Positions 8,632 through 18,782 of a stretch of DNA of 64,000 nucleotides are shown here, in pieces (within the stretch, counting starts at the first letter, position 1; the number at the start of each line of letters is the position of its first letter). The notes beneath the pieces are model-generated. The model searched no databases. It was not told the origin of the DNA and worked only from the letters and a program-made list of their open reading frames with translations. The stretch is from Clostridium sp. D43t1_170807_H7 (GTDB taxonomy: Bacteria; Bacillota; Clostridia; Clostridiales; Clostridiaceae), in the NCBI RefSeq assembly GCF_015555905.1, contig NZ_JADNLK010000001.1, forward strand, positions 188,302-252,301, in the 5' to 3' direction. Position numbers and translations under genes: made by a program.

Positions 8632-9573
8632 TTATTTTAATTTTGCAACTATGCAGTTCCATTCACCATCTCTATTTTTTTCTATAACTTCAAACCCAGT
8701 AGCTTCAAGTTTTTCACAAACCATATCAACTCTATCATGAATTATTCCTGATGTTATGAAAACTCCACCATCTTTTAATACTCTCTTGACATCATCTGTT
8801 AATATACAAATTATTTCTGCTAATATATTTGCAACAACTATATCAGCCTTTCCATCAATAACTTCTACAAGATTTCCATGAAGTATTTCAATGTTATTTA
8901 AATTATTATATCCAACATTTTCTATTGAAGATTCAACTGCAACTGGGTCTAAATCTACACCAACAGCTAATTTTGCTCCAAGTTTTGCTGCAGCTATAGC
9001 TAATATACCTGATCCACATCCAACATCAAATACTGTACTTTCTTCTTTAACATATCTTTCTAAAGCTTGAATACACATTCTTGTAGTTTCATGTGTTCCT
9101 GTTCCAAAAGCCATACCTGGATCTAAATCCACAACTAATTCTCCATCTTTAGCTTCATATTCTTCCCATATTGGTTTTACAACAATCTTTTCACCAACTT
9201 TTGATGGTTTATAATATTGTTTCCATGTATTAGCCCAGTCCTCTTCATGCATTTTTTCATGCTCAACTTTAGCTTCCCCTAAATCAAGTCCCATTTCCTT
9301 TAATTCTGACAATCTTTCCTTAACATATGCTAATACATCTTCAATATTATCTTCTTCTGCAAAATAAGCCTTTACAACTGCAACTTTTCCTTTATGCTCT
9401 AAAACATTTATATCTGCAAAATCCCATGTTAATGGTCCTTGCTCTCTTCCTAAAATATCCTCAGGATCCTCTATTGCGACACCTTTACAGTCTAAACTAT
9501 AAAAAATTCCTGATATTGGTTCTAACGCCTCGCTTTTAGTTATTACTCTAACTTCTATCCATGTTCCATCCAT
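8632..9573 (-). CDS. prmA: Ribosomal protein L11 methyltransferase
   Basis: 313 residues. PrmA trimethylates L11 on the ribosome or the free protein. The N-terminal ferredoxin-like substrate domain spans about 1-100. The class I methyltransferase domain carries LDPGMAFGTGTHETT near 150-165, the SAM-binding FDVGCGSGILAIAA near 180 and VVANILAEI near 240. It is the first gene of prmA-rsmE-mtaB, with AAGGATG upstream of the ATG and a promoter candidate about 50 bases before. Function is well assigned. Confidence 0.95.
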   Translation of the reverse strand: MDGTWIEVRVITKSEALEPISGIFYSLDCKGVAIEDPEDILGREQGPLTWDFADINVLEHKGKVAVVKAYFAEEDNIEDVLAYVKERLSELKEMGLDLGEAKVEHEKMHEEDWANTWKQYYKPSKVGEKIVVKPIWEEYEAKDGELVVDLDPGMAFGTGTHETTRMCIQALERYVKEESTVFDVGCGSGILAIAAAKLGAKLAVGVDLDPVAVESSIENVGYNNLNNIEILHGNLVEVIDGKADIVVANILAEIICILTDDVKRVLKDGGVFITSGIIHDRVDMVCEKLEATGFEVIEKNRDGEWNCIVAKLK

Positions 9574-9617
9574 TACTGAATCATCCTTTCACTTCTTTTC
9601 TCTTTGACTAATACTAT

Positions 9618-9646
9618 ATTTTACACGTATGTTTACATAAAGTCTA
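9618..9646 (-). promoter_or_regulatory. Promoter candidate for prmA-rsmE-mtaB
   Basis: TAGACT, 17 bases, TAAAAT on the minus strand, about 45 bases before the prmA ATG. The -10 is good and the -35 moderate. Confidence 0.5.
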
Positions 9647-9665
9647 GAATAATTTATATACAAAA

Positions 9666-9696
9666 AGGATAACTATATTTTATATCTAGTTATCCT
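9666..9696 (-). terminator. Terminator of the O-antigen-ligase-like gene
   Basis: Perfect 10-bp stem (AGGATAACTA and its complement) with an 11-base loop, followed on the minus strand by TTTTTG, just after the stop at 9709. Confidence 0.75.
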
Positions 9697-9708
9697 CAAA
9701 TAACAAAT

Positions 9709-10896
9709 TTAAATTGCTATATCTTTATTATCATTTTCTTTTTTCTTGTATTTACTAAACCTAACTTTTCTAATCATTTTATTATTAGCCATATTATAAG
9801 TAATTGTTCCTATAAAAACAAATATTATACCCAACTGTGGAGCATACAAAGTACAATCTACAATTCCCTGAATAATTACCATTGTATTTATAGCTGCAAT
9901 TAAAGGTAACATTTTATTATGTCTCTTATATAACTTTATCATATCTTTATATAAGTTAAACTTGATATATAAATATATTAAAAGTCCTATAACTCCTAAA
10001 GTTACTAAAAATGTTAACCATAAATTATGAGGATGAATTAAAAAAGTAATTATTTTATTATGTAAATTCGGCTCATCACTATAAACAAAATTTGATCCAT
10101 GCTGCATCATACCCAACATTCCCCATCCAGTGATAGGTTTTTTTAACACCATGTTTATAGCCCCAATCCATATACGATATCTAGAATTGAAAGATGTTAC
10201 TAACTCGCCGATAGGTGTTGTATTAGCAACTTTATTTTGAACTATAAAAAATAAAATAGAGCTTAATCCTACAGTAATAGAAATTGCTATTAGACCTTTT
10301 ATATCTTTTTTTTCTTTTAATATATAATATATAAATATTGATCCTACTAAAGCAATAAATGCTCCTGTTGATTCTGTCAATAACAAGGCTACAATTACTA
10401 GTACAATTGAAAGATTATAAATTATATAGTCTTTTCTCCCTTTATCAATACATTTTAAATAAAAAATCATTAATATTATGTTACCGAACCAGGCTCCTGC
10501 CATATTAGGATTTCCAAAAAAACTAAAAACCCTATGTTGTGGCATTCCTATTAAAATAAATACTATCTTTTCTATTACTCCTCCAATGGCTGCAATTACA
10601 CTTAAGTATACTATATACTTAATAACTATATTTATTCTGCTCATTTTAACAAAATAATTTTGTGAAAATACATTTAAGGCAAAATATAAAAACAATACAA
10701 AAGAGGATAATAAAGATAATAAATCTTTATTTACAATACTACTAAATACAGAATATATAAACAATAAAAATAAACCTATATTCCAGTAATTTTTTTCTAT
10801 TTTTAATTTTTTTCTAAATAATAAGTTCACTGCATATACAGCTGGAATTACAGCTGTAAAAGGTGAAAAAACAATCATAATAATAAAATATATCAT
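9709..10896 (-). CDS. O-antigen ligase / Wzy-like polymerase family membrane protein
   Basis: 395 residues with about ten to eleven hydrophobic segments. Family hallmarks of the Wzy_C/RfaL group are visible: the GNPNMAGAWFG motif near 125-140 before a membrane segment, a large loop with SRYRIWIGA and GWGMLGM, and HPHNLWLTFLVTLGVIGLL near 290. Such proteins ligate or polymerise lipid-linked glycans at the outer membrane face. The gene stands alone with its own promoter and terminator, without glycosyltransferases nearby, so the substrate is unknown. The C-terminus is short and strongly basic. The ATG follows GGTGG. Confidence 0.8.
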   Translation of the reverse strand: MIYFIIMIVFSPFTAVIPAVYAVNLLFRKKLKIEKNYWNIGLFLLFIYSVFSSIVNKDLLSLLSSFVLFLYFALNVFSQNYFVKMSRINIVIKYIVYLSVIAAIGGVIEKIVFILIGMPQHRVFSFFGNPNMAGAWFGNIILMIFYLKCIDKGRKDYIIYNLSIVLVIVALLLTESTGAFIALVGSIFIYYILKEKKDIKGLIAISITVGLSSILFFIVQNKVANTTPIGELVTSFNSRYRIWIGAINMVLKKPITGWGMLGMMQHGSNFVYSDEPNLHNKIITFLIHPHNLWLTFLVTLGVIGLLIYLYIKFNLYKDMIKLYKRHNKMLPLIAAINTMVIIQGIVDCTLYAPQLGIIFVFIGTITYNMANNKMIRKVRFSKYKKKENDNKDIAI

Positions 10897-10920
10897 AATT
10901 TACCACCAATATTTTTTTAT

Positions 10921-10938
10921 TTACACCCTTTGGTGTAA
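10921..10938 (-). promoter_or_regulatory. Short hairpin in the 5' leader of the O-antigen-ligase-like gene
   Basis: TTACACC and GGTGTAA form a perfect 7-bp inverted repeat with a 4-base loop. On the minus strand it begins within about ten bases of the predicted transcription start and lies about 25 bases before the ATG. It may be an operator, an mRNA-stabilising hairpin or a translational control element. Confidence 0.4.
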
Positions 10939-10945
10939 CCGCCTT

Positions 10946-10974
10946 AGTATACACACAATAAAAACTTTATTCAA
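10946..10974 (-). promoter_or_regulatory. SigmaA-type promoter for the O-antigen-ligase-like gene
   Basis: TTGAAT, 17 bases, TATACT on the minus strand, about 50 bases before the ATG. Confidence 0.55.
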
Positions 10975-11190
10975 AAACTGTAACTATCTTTTTATTAAAT
11001 TTAGCATAAATATTTTAATATATACTTAGTATCTCCAATAAATATTTTTATTTATCTAATAACAAGACGTTTACATATATATATATACTAATAATGTTGC
11101 TATAAATTATATATATTTCTAACTTTTCTTTTTATTTGATATTCTTTTAAGTTTTTTTGTATTTATAGGCATTTTTATCAATACATATAT
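10975..11190. other. AT-rich intergenic stretch with no recognised gene
   Basis: Between the promoter of the O-antigen-ligase-like gene and the trmB terminator. It contains a short alternating AT run near 11075-11090. I see no ORF with a ribosome site and no riboswitch-like structure. Confidence 0.5.
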
Positions 11191-11217
11191 AAAAAGATTG
11201 CAGTATGCAATCTTTTT
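11191..11217 (-). terminator. Rho-independent terminator of trmB
   Basis: Perfect 12-bp stem AAAAAGATTGCA with its complement, 3-base loop, ending in five Ts on the minus strand, four bases after the trmB stop. Confidence 0.88.
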
Positions 11218-11221
11218 ATAC

Positions 11222-11878
11222 CTAATTATATATAGCAATTAAAAATTTAGTTTTTATTCCTTGAGCTGTAAACATTTCTTCATGCTCAGTTGTAACATTT
11301 CCCTCAAATCCGCTATTATGTAAATCATATGTAATATACTTAATTTCTAAGTTACTTTCCTTAAAATACTCAAGTGATTCTTCAAATAGTTCATCATCAT
11401 CAGTCTTGAACCAAATTTCTGAACCCTTTTTTAAGAACTTCTTATATTTTTCAAGTTGTCTTGTATGAGTTAATCTTCTCTTTTTATGACGCTCCTTAGG
11501 CCATGGATTACAGAAATTAATATATATTCTCTCTATAACATCATCTTCACTTAACATATCATCTATTAATAATATCTCCTGAGACATAAGAGCAACATTA
11601 TCCACTTCGTGGCCTACTTTCTTATATGCCTCTTCAATATTTCTTTTAGCTAAAACTAACACTTCATCCTTTATATCTACTGTTATATAGTTTATATTAG
11701 GATTTTCAGATCCATGAACAGCCATAAATGTTCCTTTTCCACATCCTAATTCCATGTATATTGGATTATCATTTCCAAAGAACTCTTTCCATCTACCTTT
11801 GTACTCACTTGGTTTTTGTATGAAAAATTTACAACTTTCTAATTCAGGTCTTGCCCACGGCTTTCTTCTCATTCTCAT
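11222..11878 (-). CDS. trmB: tRNA (guanine46-N7)-methyltransferase
   Basis: 218 residues, standard for TrmB, which makes m7G46 in tRNA variable loops. The start [14 protein letters not shown] is characteristic, followed by the SAM-binding ELGCGKGTF near 44-52, the catalytic-region [16 protein letters not shown] near 140-155 and [10 protein letters not shown] near 177-186. It is monocistronic: about 185 bases separate it from the upstream reductase and a strong terminator follows. GGAGTGA lies about ten bases before the first ATG; the second ATG, two codons in, is a possible alternative. Confidence 0.95.
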   Translation of the reverse strand: MRMRRKPWARPELESCKFFIQKPSEYKGRWKEFFGNDNPIYMELGCGKGTFMAVHGSENPNINYITVDIKDEVLVLAKRNIEEAYKKVGHEVDNVALMSQEILLIDDMLSEDDVIERIYINFCNPWPKERHKKRRLTHTRQLEKYKKFLKKGSEIWFKTDDDELFEESLEYFKESNLEIKYITYDLHNSGFEGNVTTEHEEMFTAQGIKTKFLIAIYN

Positions 11879-11993
11879 AACTTTTGTTCACTCCAAATCA
11901 TTTCTTTAAGTTTATAGATTAATTATACTGATTATTTCTTTTATTTCAACTCTCTATAGAGCTTTCTATTAACTTTAAGTCTTATAATAATAA

Positions 11994-12039
11994 ATCCACA
12001 ATATACAATCTCTACTTCAAAAGATAGTATATTGTGGAT
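11994..12039 (-). terminator. Possible terminator of the siroheme reductase gene
   Basis: Perfect 13-bp stem (ATCCACAATATAC and its complement) with a 20-base loop, 25 bases after the stop at 12064. It is followed by TTTATTATTAT rather than a clean T run, so it is a weaker call. Confidence 0.45.
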
Positions 12040-12063
12040 AATATAAAGGATTATTAGTTATTA

Positions 12064-13614
12064 TTAACAATTATATTTTTCAACTAAAGCCTTAAATTCA
12101 CTTTCATTGTTCTTTATATAATCAATAAAGTTTTTATTAGCAGAATTTAACTTATTAGCTAATTCACAAATAAACATTGGAATATCTTTTCTAGCAATAT
12201 CCCCATAGCACTTTCCTAATCTAGCCTCACCCTCTACAAAACTTCCATCAACATGAATTTCATAAGCTTCTTCTATAACATCATTAATTCTCTTTTTCTT
12301 TCCTGTAAATCCTATTTCAGCTATTTCATGTACACCACAAGAGTTACCACAGCCTGAGAAATATAATCTAGGTAATAAATCAATATTTGAAACATTTTCT
12401 TTAACATAATTTAATGTTTCTCTTAAAGCTTCTTGGCTTTCACATATACCTATTTGACATGTTGGAACCCCTATACATGCTACACTATAATCAAATGAAG
12501 TTGTTCCGCCCATTGCTTTTGTAACATCTAATAACTCTTCTGCTTCTTTTCCATTTAAGTTTCTAAAGTATACACCTTCTGTCATTGATAATCTAATTTC
12601 AGGATCATCAAATTTTTCTAATGTTGATATAATAACTTTTAAATCACTTAGCTTCATTTGGCCACCTACTGGATGTACATAAACACTATATAATCCTAGT
12701 TGCTTTTGTGCTACTAATCTTGAATTAATTATATTTGTTTCTATACCAGCTTTAGTATACTTTTTAGGCTCAACTGACAATTTATAATTTTCTTCATTTT
12801 TAACTATTTCAACATATTTTTTATATTCATTTATAAAGCCTTCTTCTCCTAATTTATCAACTATATATCTTATACGAGCTTTAGCTTTATTTTCATAATT
12901 TCCTTCAGCCTTAAATAATCTAACCATTGCTTCAACATAGTTTAATACTTCACTAGGTTCAATAAGTTCTGGATATATTAATGCAAGCTTAGGATTTCTT
13001 CCTAATCCTCCACCAATATATACTTTAAAGTATTCTTTACCATCTTTATTTACTGCTAAGAACCCTAAATCTTGAACTGTACAATGTGCTGTATCACTTG
13101 AAGCATTAGAGAAAGATACCTTTAATTTTCTTGGCAATTTGTACGTAGTTATTCTCTCCATAAAATACTCACCAGTAGCTAATGCATATGGTGTTGGATC
13201 AAATGCTTCTTCTTTATCAACACCTGATAATGGTGATAAAGCAACATTTCTTGGAAAGTTACCACCTGCTCCTCTTGTATATATATCCTTATCTAAAGCT
13301 TCCTTCATCAAATCACATACTTCATCTATTGATAATCCATGATATTGAATTGCTTGACGAGTAGTAAAGTGTACTCTTTCTAATTTATATTTTTCTGTCC
13401 AATCACATATCATCTTTAGTTGTGGCATAGTTATTATACCTGAAGGTATTCTAAGTCTTAACATAAACTCTTTTCCACCACGATGAGCATATAATCCCAT
13501 GCCACCTGATGCATGTTTAAAATCAGCAACAGATATTTCCCCATTCATAAATTTATGTCCAACTTTTCTAAACTCTTCGATTTCTGGTAAAAGTATTTCT
13601 TTTAAATTTTCCAT
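12064..13614 (-). CDS. Siroheme-[4Fe-4S] sulfite/nitrite reductase family protein
   Basis: 516 residues, the size of single-chain NirA/Sir-type hemoproteins. There are two ferredoxin-like half domains and two siroheme/cluster halves. An RxxxQ-type segment FTTRQAIQYHG is near 84-94 and RGAGGNFPRNV near 114-124. The cluster ligands are C380-x5-C386 (CIGVPTC) and C422-x3-C426 (CGNSC). These enzymes make the six-electron reduction of sulfite to sulfide or nitrite to ammonia; the sequence alone does not decide which. No nitrate, sulfate or siroheme genes are adjacent, so it stands alone. The ATG follows GAGGTGAT. Confidence 0.88.
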   Translation of the reverse strand: MENLKEILLPEIEEFRKVGHKFMNGEISVADFKHASGGMGLYAHRGGKEFMLRLRIPSGIITMPQLKMICDWTEKYKLERVHFTTRQAIQYHGLSIDEVCDLMKEALDKDIYTRGAGGNFPRNVALSPLSGVDKEEAFDPTPYALATGEYFMERITTYKLPRKLKVSFSNASSDTAHCTVQDLGFLAVNKDGKEYFKVYIGGGLGRNPKLALIYPELIEPSEVLNYVEAMVRLFKAEGNYENKAKARIRYIVDKLGEEGFINEYKKYVEIVKNEENYKLSVEPKKYTKAGIETNIINSRLVAQKQLGLYSVYVHPVGGQMKLSDLKVIISTLEKFDDPEIRLSMTEGVYFRNLNGKEAEELLDVTKAMGGTTSFDYSVACIGVPTCQIGICESQEALRETLNYVKENVSNIDLLPRLYFSGCGNSCGVHEIAEIGFTGKKKRINDVIEEAYEIHVDGSFVEGEARLGKCYGDIARKDIPMFICELANKLNSANKNFIDYIKNNESEFKALVEKYNC

Positions 13615-13812
13615 CTTATCACCTCATATTATTGCTACTCTTTTTAATATTCCTACTTATCATAACAAATATTCACTTCTCTATTATATCTACAATCCAC
13701 TCCCTTTTCTATTATTTAACTATTTAAATATTTAATTATAACCATTAACTTCTTAAATGTTTACTAATTTTTAAAATTTATATCAATTGCTTTTTTCAGT
13801 TTTTTCTATAAA
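13615..13812. other. Intergenic region upstream of the siroheme reductase gene
   Basis: AT-rich. A TATAAT lies near 13680-13690 on the minus strand but without a convincing -35 at 17 bases. I see no gene here. Confidence 0.4.
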
Positions 13813-13917
13813 ATGAACATAAATATACATAGTTATAAGAAGTCATTATATTTATGTATAGCCATTAATTTAAATAGACATGAAGAAGTTACTAAAGTAT
13901 TAAATGAACTTAATTAA
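13813..13917 (+). other. Possible small ORF or gene remnant, 34 codons
   Basis: An ATG at 13813 opens a 34-residue frame ending with EEVTKVLNELN and a TAA two bases before the dnaJ-side hairpin, which would serve as a plus-strand terminator. There is no clear ribosome binding site and I recognise no family. It may be the tail of a decayed gene or chance. Coding status is unproven. Confidence 0.2.
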
Positions 13918-13918
13918 G

Positions 13919-13953
13919 AAAAAAAGATGTTGCAAATTTGCAACATCTTTTTT
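13919..13953. terminator. Strong terminator after dnaJ, symmetrical on both strands
   Basis: Perfect palindrome with core GATGTTGCAAA and its complement, flanked by seven As and six Ts, so it can stop transcription from both directions. It overlaps the dnaJ stop codon. Confidence 0.88.
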
Positions 13954-15091
13954 ATTTCTTATTAAATAAATCCTTTAAGCCTTTCTTATGTGTTACTTCT
14001 CCATCAACACTTTCTCCACAGGCTTCCATAAACGCTTCTAAAGCTTCTTTTTGTTTAGAATTTAAATTCTTAGGAATATCAACTATTACCTTTACGTATT
14101 GATCTCCTCTAGCGTTTGAGTGAACTTTAGGCACACCTTTCCCCTTTAATCTGAACATAGTTCCTGATTGAGTTCCAGCTGGAATAGTATACTTAACATC
14201 TCCATCTACTGTTGGAACTGTTATTTCAACACCTAAAGCTGCTCTACCCATTGATATATGAGTTTCTATATAAATATCATTTCCTCTTCTATCAAACTGT
14301 TTAGACTTAGCCACATTTATTCTAATATATAAATCTCCTGGAGGCCCATCATTAGAACCATGTTCTCCTTGACCTCTAAGCGGCATTACATTACCTGTAT
14401 CAACACCAGCTGGTACATTTACTTTAATCTTTCTAGTCTTTCTTACTTTACCTCTACCGCTACAGCTTGAACATGGAGTTTCAACTATTGTTCCTTTTCC
14501 TCCACATCTATCACATGTAGAAGTACTTACAAAGCTTCCAAGTGGAGTTTGTCTTTGAACTCTAACTTGCCCACTTCCATTACATGTTGGACATGTCTTT
14601 CTTGAAGTTCCCGGTTGTGCACCAGTTCCTCTACATGATTCACAATTTTCATGTCTGTTTATAGTGATTTCTTTTTCTACTCCAAATATAGCTTCTTCAA
14701 AAGTTAAATTTAAAGTATATTCTATATCTGAACCTTTTACTGGGCCATTTCTTCTTCTTGAAGAACCGCCACCACCGCCTCCAAAGAAGCTTTCAAATAT
14801 ATCTCCAAATCCTCCCATATCTGAGAAGTCAAAGCCACCAAATCCACCTGCTCCAAATCCACTTCCATCAAAGTCAGCAGTACCAAATTGATCATATCTA
14901 GCTTTCTTTTCTGGGTCAGAAAGTACTTGATATGCTTCATTTATATCTTTAAATTTTTCTTCTGCTTCCTTATTACCTTGATTTTTATCAGGATGGTATT
15001 TAATAGCTAGCTTTCTAAAGGCTCTTTTTATTTCATCATCACTTGCACCTTTTTCAAGACCAAGAACAGCATAATAGTCTTTATTTGCCAT
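13952..15091 (-). CDS. dnaJ: Chaperone protein DnaJ
   Basis: 379 residues. DnaJ delivers clients to DnaK and stimulates its ATPase. The J domain at 1-70 has HPD at 33-35. A Gly/Phe-rich linker spans about 75-115. The zinc region about 145-210 has four CxxCxGxG-type repeats ([32 protein letters not shown]), and C-terminal beta domains follow. It is the last gene of hrcA-grpE-dnaK-dnaJ. A terminator after dnaK and a promoter candidate before dnaJ suggest part-independent expression. The ATG follows AGGTGGTGAG. Confidence 0.97.
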   Translation of the reverse strand: MANKDYYAVLGLEKGASDDEIKRAFRKLAIKYHPDKNQGNKEAEEKFKDINEAYQVLSDPEKKARYDQFGTADFDGSGFGAGGFGGFDFSDMGGFGDIFESFFGGGGGGSSRRRNGPVKGSDIEYTLNLTFEEAIFGVEKEITINRHENCESCRGTGAQPGTSRKTCPTCNGSGQVRVQRQTPLGSFVSTSTCDRCGGKGTIVETPCSSCSGRGKVRKTRKIKVNVPAGVDTGNVMPLRGQGEHGSNDGPPGDLYIRINVAKSKQFDRRGNDIYIETHISMGRAALGVEITVPTVDGDVKYTIPAGTQSGTMFRLKGKGVPKVHSNARGDQYVKVIVDIPKNLNSKQKEALEAFMEACGESVDGEVTHKKGLKDLFNKK

Positions 15092-15128
15092 CTATATACT
15101 CACCACCTATTTATATTTAACTTAGTCT

Positions 15129-15157
15129 ATATTAACATTTATAAAAATATTCGTAAA
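15129..15157 (-). promoter_or_regulatory. Promoter candidate for dnaJ
   Basis: TTTACG, 17 bases, TAATAT on the minus strand in the dnaK-dnaJ gap, downstream of the dnaK terminator. Confidence 0.4.
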
Positions 15158-15175
15158 CACCTAAACTTTTAAAAA

Positions 15176-15199
15176 GGGAAGACGACTTTTGTCTTCCCT
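15176..15199 (-). terminator. Terminator between dnaK and dnaJ
   Basis: GGGAAGAC pairs with its complement over a short loop and is followed by TTTTT on the minus strand. It probably lowers dnaJ relative to dnaK. Confidence 0.7.
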
Positions 15200-15215
15200 A
15201 TTCATATTAATTATA

Positions 15216-17075
15216 TTATTTATCTTCTTTTACTTCAAAATCAGCATCTACTACATTATCATCATGAGCTGGTCCATGATTAGCATTTCCACCCATATTG
15301 TTTGGATCAAATCCTGCACCTTGCGCTCCTGCCGCACCTTGAGCATCAGCATACATCTTTGAAGATATAGCATAGAATTCTTGAGTTAATTCCTCTGTAG
15401 CCTTCTTAATAGCTTCTAAATCTTCTCCATCTTTAACAGCTTTTAATGCATCTAATTTAGCAGTTATTTTAGCTTTATCATCAGCAGAAATCTTATCACC
15501 AAGTTCTTCTAATTGTTTTTCAGTTTGGTAAGTTAATTGATCTGCATTATTCTTAGTTTCTATTGATTCTTTTCTCTTCTTATCTTCTTCAGCAAATCTT
15601 TCAGCTTCTTTTACAGCTCTATCTACTTCTTCATCACTTAAGTTAGTTGAAGCAGTAATTGTGATGTTTGCTTCTTTACCAGTTCCTTTATCCATAGCAG
15701 ATACTTTAACAATACCATTAGCATCTATATCAAAAGTAACTTCGATTTGTGGAATTCCTCTTGGAGCTGGAGCAATACCTGATAAAGTAAATCTACCTAA
15801 AGTCTTGTTATCAGCTGCCATTTGTCTTTCACCTTGTACTACGTGAATTTCAACTGATGTTTGACCATCTGCTGCAGTTGAGAATACTTGGCTCTTCTTA
15901 GCTGGTATAGTTGTATTTCTTTCGATTAATGGAGTAGCAACTCCTCCTAAAGTTTCAATACCTAATGTTAATGGTGTAACATCTAGTAATAATACGTCTT
16001 TAACTTCTCCAGTTAAAACACCTGCTTGAATTGCAGCACCCATAGCTACACATTCGTCTGGATTAACTCCCTTTGAAGGTTCTTTTCCAGTAAAGTTCTT
16101 AACAGCTTCTTGAACTGCTGGAATTCTTGTTGATCCACCAACTAATATAACTTTATCTATTTGACTAATTGAAAGTCCTGCATCAGATAATGCTTTCTTC
16201 ATTGGTTCAATTGATCTTTGAACTAAATCATGAGTTAATTCGTTGAATTTTGCTCTAGTTAAGTTCATATCAATATGTTTTGGACCTGTTGCATCAGCTG
16301 TAATAAATGGTAAGTTGATGTTAGTTTGCATTGATGAAGATAATTCAATCTTAGCTTTTTCAGCAGCTTCTTTTAATCTTTGAACTGCACTCTTATCGTT
16401 TCTTAAATCAATTCCATATTGAGCTTTAAAGTCATTTGCTATATAATCGATAATCTTTTGGTCAAAGTCATCTCCACCTAAGTGAGTATCTCCATTTGTT
16501 GATAATACTTCGAATACTCCATCACCTAATTCAAGGATAGATACGTCGAATGTACCTCCACCTAAGTCATAAACAAATATCTTTTCGTTTTGTTCAGTTT
16601 TATCTAATCCATAAGCTAATGAAGCAGCTGTTGGTTCGTTTATTATTCTTAATACTTCTAATCCTGCTATTCTACCAGCATCTTTAGTTGCTTGTCTTTC
16701 AGCATCATTAAAGTAAGCTGGAACTGTAATAACAGCTTGAGTTACAGTTTCACCTAAGTAAGCTTCTGCATCAGCTTTTATCTTTTGAAGTATCATTGCT
16801 GATATTTCTTGTGGTGAATAAGTTTTATCATCAATCTTAGTTTTGTGATCTGTTCCCATTTCTCTCTTAATTGAGATTATAGTGTGTTCTGGATTTGTAA
16901 TTGCTTGTCTTTTAGCTATTTGTCCTACTAATCTTTCACCGTTAGCTTGGAATGAAACTACTGATGGAGTAGTTCTAGCACCTTCTGAGTTAGTGATAAC
17001 TACTGGTTCTCCACCTTCCATAACAGCTACACATGAATTTGTTGTACCTAAATCAATACCTATAATTTTTCCCAT
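15216..17075 (-). CDS. dnaK: Chaperone protein DnaK (Hsp70)
   Basis: 619 residues. It is the ATP-dependent cytoplasmic Hsp70. The N-terminal ATPase domain starts [20 protein letters not shown], with [12 protein letters not shown] near 170 and the third Hsp70 signature [16 protein letters not shown] near 310. The substrate domain from about 370 holds [14 protein letters not shown], and the tail is Ala/Gly/Asn-rich and acidic. Preferred codons and a strong AGGAGG site suggest high expression. It lies 51 bases after grpE in the CIRCE-controlled operon. Confidence 0.98.
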   Translation of the reverse strand: MGKIIGIDLGTTNSCVAVMEGGEPVVITNSEGARTTPSVVSFQANGERLVGQIAKRQAITNPEHTIISIKREMGTDHKTKIDDKTYSPQEISAMILQKIKADAEAYLGETVTQAVITVPAYFNDAERQATKDAGRIAGLEVLRIINEPTAASLAYGLDKTEQNEKIFVYDLGGGTFDVSILELGDGVFEVLSTNGDTHLGGDDFDQKIIDYIANDFKAQYGIDLRNDKSAVQRLKEAAEKAKIELSSSMQTNINLPFITADATGPKHIDMNLTRAKFNELTHDLVQRSIEPMKKALSDAGLSISQIDKVILVGGSTRIPAVQEAVKNFTGKEPSKGVNPDECVAMGAAIQAGVLTGEVKDVLLLDVTPLTLGIETLGGVATPLIERNTTIPAKKSQVFSTAADGQTSVEIHVVQGERQMAADNKTLGRFTLSGIAPAPRGIPQIEVTFDIDANGIVKVSAMDKGTGKEANITITASTNLSDEEVDRAVKEAERFAEEDKKRKESIETKNNADQLTYQTEKQLEELGDKISADDKAKITAKLDALKAVKDGEDLEAIKKATEELTQEFYAISSKMYADAQGAAGAQGAGFDPNNMGGNANHGPAHDDNVVDADFEVKEDK

Positions 17076-17126
17076 AATTTTTTCCTCCTCGAATCACATA
17101 TCTATTTAAAGATTTTCCTTGATTTG

Positions 17127-17714
17127 CTATTTTGCTACTGTAACCATTGAGTATCTGATTACTTTTTCGCCTTTTTTGTATCCTTTTTGGTATACTTGAG
17201 CAACATCATTAGTATTTAAATTTGCATCTTCAACCACTGAAATTGCTTGATGTACATTAGGGTCAAAACCATTAGTTGTATCTATTTCTTCAACACCTAA
17301 TTTTTCTAAAGCGTTTAAGAATCCTTTTATTGTCATCTCAACACCTTTTTTAATATCTTCTACATTACCATCTACAGCTAAAGCTCTTTCTAAGTTATCT
17401 GCTACAGGCAGCACTTCTTTTAATACATCTGTGCAAGCATCTGTATAAATACCTTCTTTTTCTTTTGCTGTTCTTTTTCTATAATTGTCATACTCAGCAG
17501 TTAATCTAAGTAATCTATCTTTTAATGCATCTAATTCATTAGAAAGTTTTTTATTTTCATCTTTTAACTTTCTTATCATTGATAAATCATCAGTTTCAGA
17601 ATACTCTTCTATTATTTCTTCTACTTCTTCATTTTCTGTAGCCTCTGTATTCTCTTCTACTGTATTACCTTCTTCTAGTATTTCTTCATCTCTTAAATCC
17701 TTGTTTTCCTCCAT
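17127..17714 (-). CDS. grpE: Nucleotide exchange factor GrpE
   Basis: 195 residues. GrpE dimers release ADP from DnaK. A highly acidic N-terminal tail (many Glu, about 1-45) is followed by a long coiled-coil (about 45-95, LSNELDALKDRLLRLTAEYDNYRKR) and the beta-domain with NPNVHQAI-like FDPNVHQAIS near 160. It is the second gene of hrcA-grpE-dnaK-dnaJ, 23 bases after hrcA. The ATG follows GAGGTG. Confidence 0.96.
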   Translation of the reverse strand: MEENKDLRDEEILEEGNTVEENTEATENEEVEEIIEEYSETDDLSMIRKLKDENKKLSNELDALKDRLLRLTAEYDNYRKRTAKEKEGIYTDACTDVLKEVLPVADNLERALAVDGNVEDIKKGVEMTIKGFLNALEKLGVEEIDTTNGFDPNVHQAISVVEDANLNTNDVAQVYQKGYKKGEKVIRYSMVTVAK

Positions 17715-17737
17715 CTTTACACCTCATCTCTATTTAT

Positions 17738-18766
17738 TCAATACTCTTGGTCCTTAAGACTTTTATTTAATTCTTTCATTACTTGTGCCATTATAGAAAT
17801 AACTTTCGAGTAGTTAATTCTCTGTGGACCAATAAGGCCGATACTTCCAATTGGTCTTCCTCCTAAGGAGTACTCTGCTGTTATTACTGAACAGTCCTTA
17901 GCTTCTGGAATATAATTTTCATCACCAATTTTAATTGAAATATCACCACTACCTTCTAGTAGCTCTATTACACAATCTTTATTACTTATTAATTGAAGTA
18001 CTTCCTTAGCCTTTTCAATATCGTTATACTCAGGATAATTGAAAAGATTAGTGGCTCCCTCAACAACTAACTCTGATTTTGAACTATTATTTAGACTTTC
18101 ATATAAAGCTGGAAGCATTGCATTAAATAAATCATCAAATCCTACTAAGTCATTTTTAAGCCTATTAATAACTTCTAAATTAATAGCTTCAATTGTTAAG
18201 TTTTTAAGTTTAGAATTTAATACCTCATTAATTCTAATAAGTTCCTCATTACTTGGTACAGCCTTAACTTTAATTCTATGATTTTTTATAACACCACTAT
18301 CTGTAACTATTAAAGCAATTAAATTCAATTCATCTATTTTTATTAATTGCAATGATCTTATATAACTTCTTTTCATAGAAGGCGTTTGAACTATACAAGT
18401 TAAATTTGTTAATTCAGATAATAAAACACAAGCTTCCTTTAAGATAGTATCAACTTCATGCATTGCTGAATTAATTAAATACTCTTTAATTCTTAGTTCT
18501 TCATCTTTACTTAGCTTTGGTGTTTCCATTAACTTATCAACATATAATCTGTATCCCTTACTAGATGGTATTCTACCTGCTGATGTGTGAGGCTGTTCTA
18601 AATATCCCATTTCCTCTAAATCTGCCATTTCATTTCTTATAGTTGCAGATCCCACACCTAAATCATACTTCTTAGCTATTGTTCTTGAACCAACAGGTTC
18701 TCCTGTTACTATATAGTCATTAATAATGGCTTGAAGTATTCTTATTTTTCTTTCATCAATAGCCAT
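17738..18766 (-). CDS. hrcA: Heat-inducible transcription repressor HrcA
   Basis: 342 residues. HrcA binds CIRCE operators and represses class I heat-shock genes; GroEL modulates it. The N-terminal winged helix has [23 protein letters not shown] near 25-50 and [13 protein letters not shown] near 60, with a GAF-like central region and a C-terminal [11 protein letters not shown] block. I start at the ATG at 18766, with AGGGGTGAT upstream; an earlier in-frame ATG at 18793 lies inside the CIRCE element and is rejected. It leads the operon and is autoregulated. Confidence 0.96.
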   Translation of the reverse strand: MAIDERKIRILQAIINDYIVTGEPVGSRTIAKKYDLGVGSATIRNEMADLEEMGYLEQPHTSAGRIPSSKGYRLYVDKLMETPKLSKDEELRIKEYLINSAMHEVDTILKEACVLLSELTNLTCIVQTPSMKRSYIRSLQLIKIDELNLIALIVTDSGVIKNHRIKVKAVPSNEELIRINEVLNSKLKNLTIEAINLEVINRLKNDLVGFDDLFNAMLPALYESLNNSSKSELVVEGATNLFNYPEYNDIEKAKEVLQLISNKDCVIELLEGSGDISIKIGDENYIPEAKDCSVITAEYSLGGRPIGSIGLIGPQRINYSKVISIMAQVMKELNKSLKDQEY

Positions 18767-18782
18767 TTCATCACCCCTATTG

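Noticed and set aside
11070-11095. AT repeat as an origin or regulatory repeat
   Set aside because: A short alternating AT run in very AT-rich DNA; no DnaA boxes or repeats around it.
14664-14940. Open frames opposite or offset to the dnaJ Gly-rich region
   Set aside because: They are shadows of the Gly/Phe-rich linker with low-complexity Pro/Leu-rich translations and no ribosome sites.
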